A DNA stretch of 64,000 nucleotides from an uncultured Prevotella sp. (GTDB lineage: Bacteria; Bacteroidota; Bacteroidia; Bacteroidales; Bacteroidaceae): assembly GCA_944320355.1 (NCBI GenBank), contig CALUHC010000035.1:191471-255470 (forward strand). The letters run 5' to 3'. Shown here piece by piece: positions 62,785 to 64,000 of this stretch (its first letter is position 1; every line of letters begins with the position of its first letter). The position numbers and the translations under genes are program-made. A model generated the notes under the pieces. It saw nothing but the letters and a program-made list of their open reading frames with translations, searched no databases and was not told the DNA's origin.

Positions 62785-63351
62785 ATGACTGACACAATGA
62801 TGAACGAAGTGCTCGAATGCTTGGAGACGCGCCGCAGCGTGCGCGGATACAAGCCGGAGGCTGTCCCGGCTGACAGCCTGATAGAAAAAGTGGCCGAGGC
62901 GGGCACCTACGCCCCCACGGGAAGGGGCGCGCAGTCGCCCGTGATAGTGGCCGTGACCGACAAGGAGACGCGCGACCGCCTGTCAAGGCTCAACGCCGAG
63001 GTGCTGGGAACGCAGTCCGACCCGTTCTACGGCGCGCCCGTGGTGCTCGTGGTGCTGGCCGACCGCAGCCGCCCCACCTACCTCTACGACGGCTCTCTGG
63101 TCATGGGCAACCTTATGAACGCCGCCCACGCCTTGGGCCTTGGCAGCTGCTGGATTCACCGCGCACGCGAGGTGTTCGGCTCGGAAGAAGGCAAGGCCAT
63201 GCTCAGACAGTGGGGCATAGAGGGCGACTATGAGGGCATAGGCCACTGTGTGCTGGGCTATCCCGCCGACGGACAGCCCAAGGCGGCGCAGCCGCGCAAG
63301 CCCGATTACGTGAAGTGGGTGAGGGGCAGCCGTGAGGCACAGGCCGAATGA
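62785..63351 (+). CDS. Nitroreductase family flavoprotein
   Basis: The 188-residue FMN enzyme has the family opening LETRRSVRGYKPEAVP and TYAPTGRGAQSPVIVAV, then LVMGNLMNAAHALGLGSCWI, which contacts the flavin. The C-terminal GHCVLGYPADG is also typical. Members reduce nitro groups or act as NAD(P)H oxidoreductases in anaerobes. It is followed by the HhH protein gene 22 bases downstream, probably in one transcript. Confidence 0.93.
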   Translation: MTDTMMNEVLECLETRRSVRGYKPEAVPADSLIEKVAEAGTYAPTGRGAQSPVIVAVTDKETRDRLSRLNAEVLGTQSDPFYGAPVVLVVLADRSRPTYLYDGSLVMGNLMNAAHALGLGSCWIHRAREVFGSEEGKAMLRQWGIEGDYEGIGHCVLGYPADGQPKAAQPRKPDYVKWVRGSREAQAE

Positions 63352-63373
63352 GGCACCGCCCGTGGCCCGAACC

Positions 63374-64000
63374 ATGCACGGAGGGATGCCGGCTGGCATC
63401 GGCGAGGCGGCGCGCCGCGCGGCCGTGACCGCGGCCCTGGCCCTTGCCGCGCTGTGCGCCGCAGGGCAACCAACGCCGCAGGGAGAGCGCGAGTGGGAAC
63501 CATACCTCAACGACATGGCGGCCATGGAGGACAGGACAGAGGCCGACTGGGAGCGGGCCTACGACATGATGTGCGACCTGGAGCGGAACCCAATAGACAT
63601 AAACGCGGCCACACGCGATGAGCTAAGCCGCCTGCCGTTCCTCAGCGACGCGCAGGTGAGCGACATCCTTGAGTACATCTACCGCCACGGACCAATGGCC
63701 TCGCTCGCCGAGCTGCAGCTCATAGAGAGCCTGGACTACGCCCGCCGCCACCTGCTGCAGTGCTTCGCCTACGCCGGCAAAGGGCCGCAGGAGAGGCGAC
63801 CTGCGCCGTACAGGCTGCTGACCGGCGGCCGCCACGAGCTGACGGGAGCGGTGCGACTGCCCCTCTACGAGCGCAAGGGAGACCATGGCGGCTATCTCGG
63901 CTACAAGCAGAAGCACTGGCTGCGCTACACTTTCGACGCCGGCGACCTGCTCAGCGCGGGCTTCGCCGCGTCGCAAGACAGTGGGGAGCCTTTCTTCGCC
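63374..64000 (+). CDS. Helix-hairpin-helix / outer-membrane protein, N-terminal fragment
   Basis: Only the first 209 codons are in the window. A signal peptide (about 1-32) is followed by a ComEA-like segment NPIDINAATRDELSRLPFLS and SDILEYIYRHGPMASLAELQ, with a repeat of the HhH pattern; after about residue 130 the sequence becomes beta-like, as in Bacteroidetes proteins that join HhH motifs to an outer-membrane barrel. Function is unknown. The start is the ATG at 63374. Confidence 0.8.
   Translation, partial: MHGGMPAGIGEAARRAAVTAALALAALCAAGQPTPQGEREWEPYLNDMAAMEDRTEADWERAYDMMCDLERNPIDINAATRDELSRLPFLSDAQVSDILEYIYRHGPMASLAELQLIESLDYARRHLLQCFAYAGKGPQERRPAPYRLLTGGRHELTGAVRLPLYERKGDHGGYLGYKQKHWLRYTFDAGDLLSAGFAASQDSGEPFFA

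Noticed and set aside
1-64000. Prophage, integrated element or horizontally acquired island
   Set aside because: No integrase, transposase, phage or conjugation gene was seen, base composition of genes looks even, and the gene content is mostly housekeeping.

Overview
The window is GC-rich chromosomal DNA from a member of the Bacteroidales, most likely Prevotellaceae-like. Three things point there. Promoters throughout carry the Bacteroidetes TAnnTTTG minus-7 box and no clear Shine-Dalgarno pairing. Gene orders are typical of the order (metK-DUF4271-hemD-rnpA-yidD-tyrS; mraZ-rsmH-ftsL-ftsI-murE). Families such as BspA-type leucine-rich repeats, DUF4254, DUF4294 and a succinyl-CoA:acetate CoA-transferase are also characteristic. 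The species assignment is inference. No phage, IS transposase, CRISPR array, tRNA or rRNA was seen.

Layout. 1-4.7 kb: start of the division and cell-wall (dcw) operon on the minus strand, with a MraZ operator. 5.5-8.9 kb: guanine deaminase, a probable structured small RNA, the greA-HIT operon and an aldo/keto reductase. 10.4-12 kb: a secreted BspA-like protein. 12.1-17.4 kb: the metK to tyrS operon. 17.7-24.3 kb: OPT transporter, a C_GCAxxG_C_C redox protein, U32 peptidase-family protein, SufE and a PagL-like lipid A deacylase. 24.9-29.5 kb: fermentation genes (ptb-buk, divergent from a CoA-transferase). 30.3-45.4 kb: M16 peptidase, DUF4294, a lipoprotein, cysS, a CapA-like protein, a DUF3160 protein, an LTA-synthase-like phosphotransferase, a TlpA-like thioredoxin and a flavodoxin/ferredoxin fusion. 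45.8-48.4 kb: acpP-fabF-rnc. 48.7-57 kb: MATE exporter, then surface glycan genes (two GT2, polysaccharide deacetylase, UDP-galactopyranose mutase, DUF4254, GT9) and a rubredoxin. 57.8-64 kb: a SpoU methylase, EamA transporter, YjbQ, a MurG-like glycosyltransferase, a small exported protein, an M15 peptidase, a nitroreductase and the start of a helix-hairpin-helix/outer-membrane protein.

The most unusual content lies between the genes. Twelve of the longer intergenic gaps, on average about one every 5 kb, carry an array of four or five 15-bp imperfect palindromes (AAACG-N3-CGTTT core) separated by 7-bp spacers, so the period is exactly 22 bp and a dyad axis falls every 11 bp. Six arrays sit in a longer element of about 220 bp with conserved ends and fixed internal distances (type A). 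Three of the others share a different end module (type B). One type A element is interrupted by a second repeat of about 177 bp with inverted ends, which recurs abutting another type A copy.

A separate family of purine-rich 3' tails (GGAGTTAA-like words, often followed by GACAATAGCTTT) forms very long hairpins at gene ends. In several genes these words supply the last codons, and in the capA-like gene a similar hairpin lies inside the coding sequence. I do not recognise these repeat families from named literature; their novelty needs a database search.
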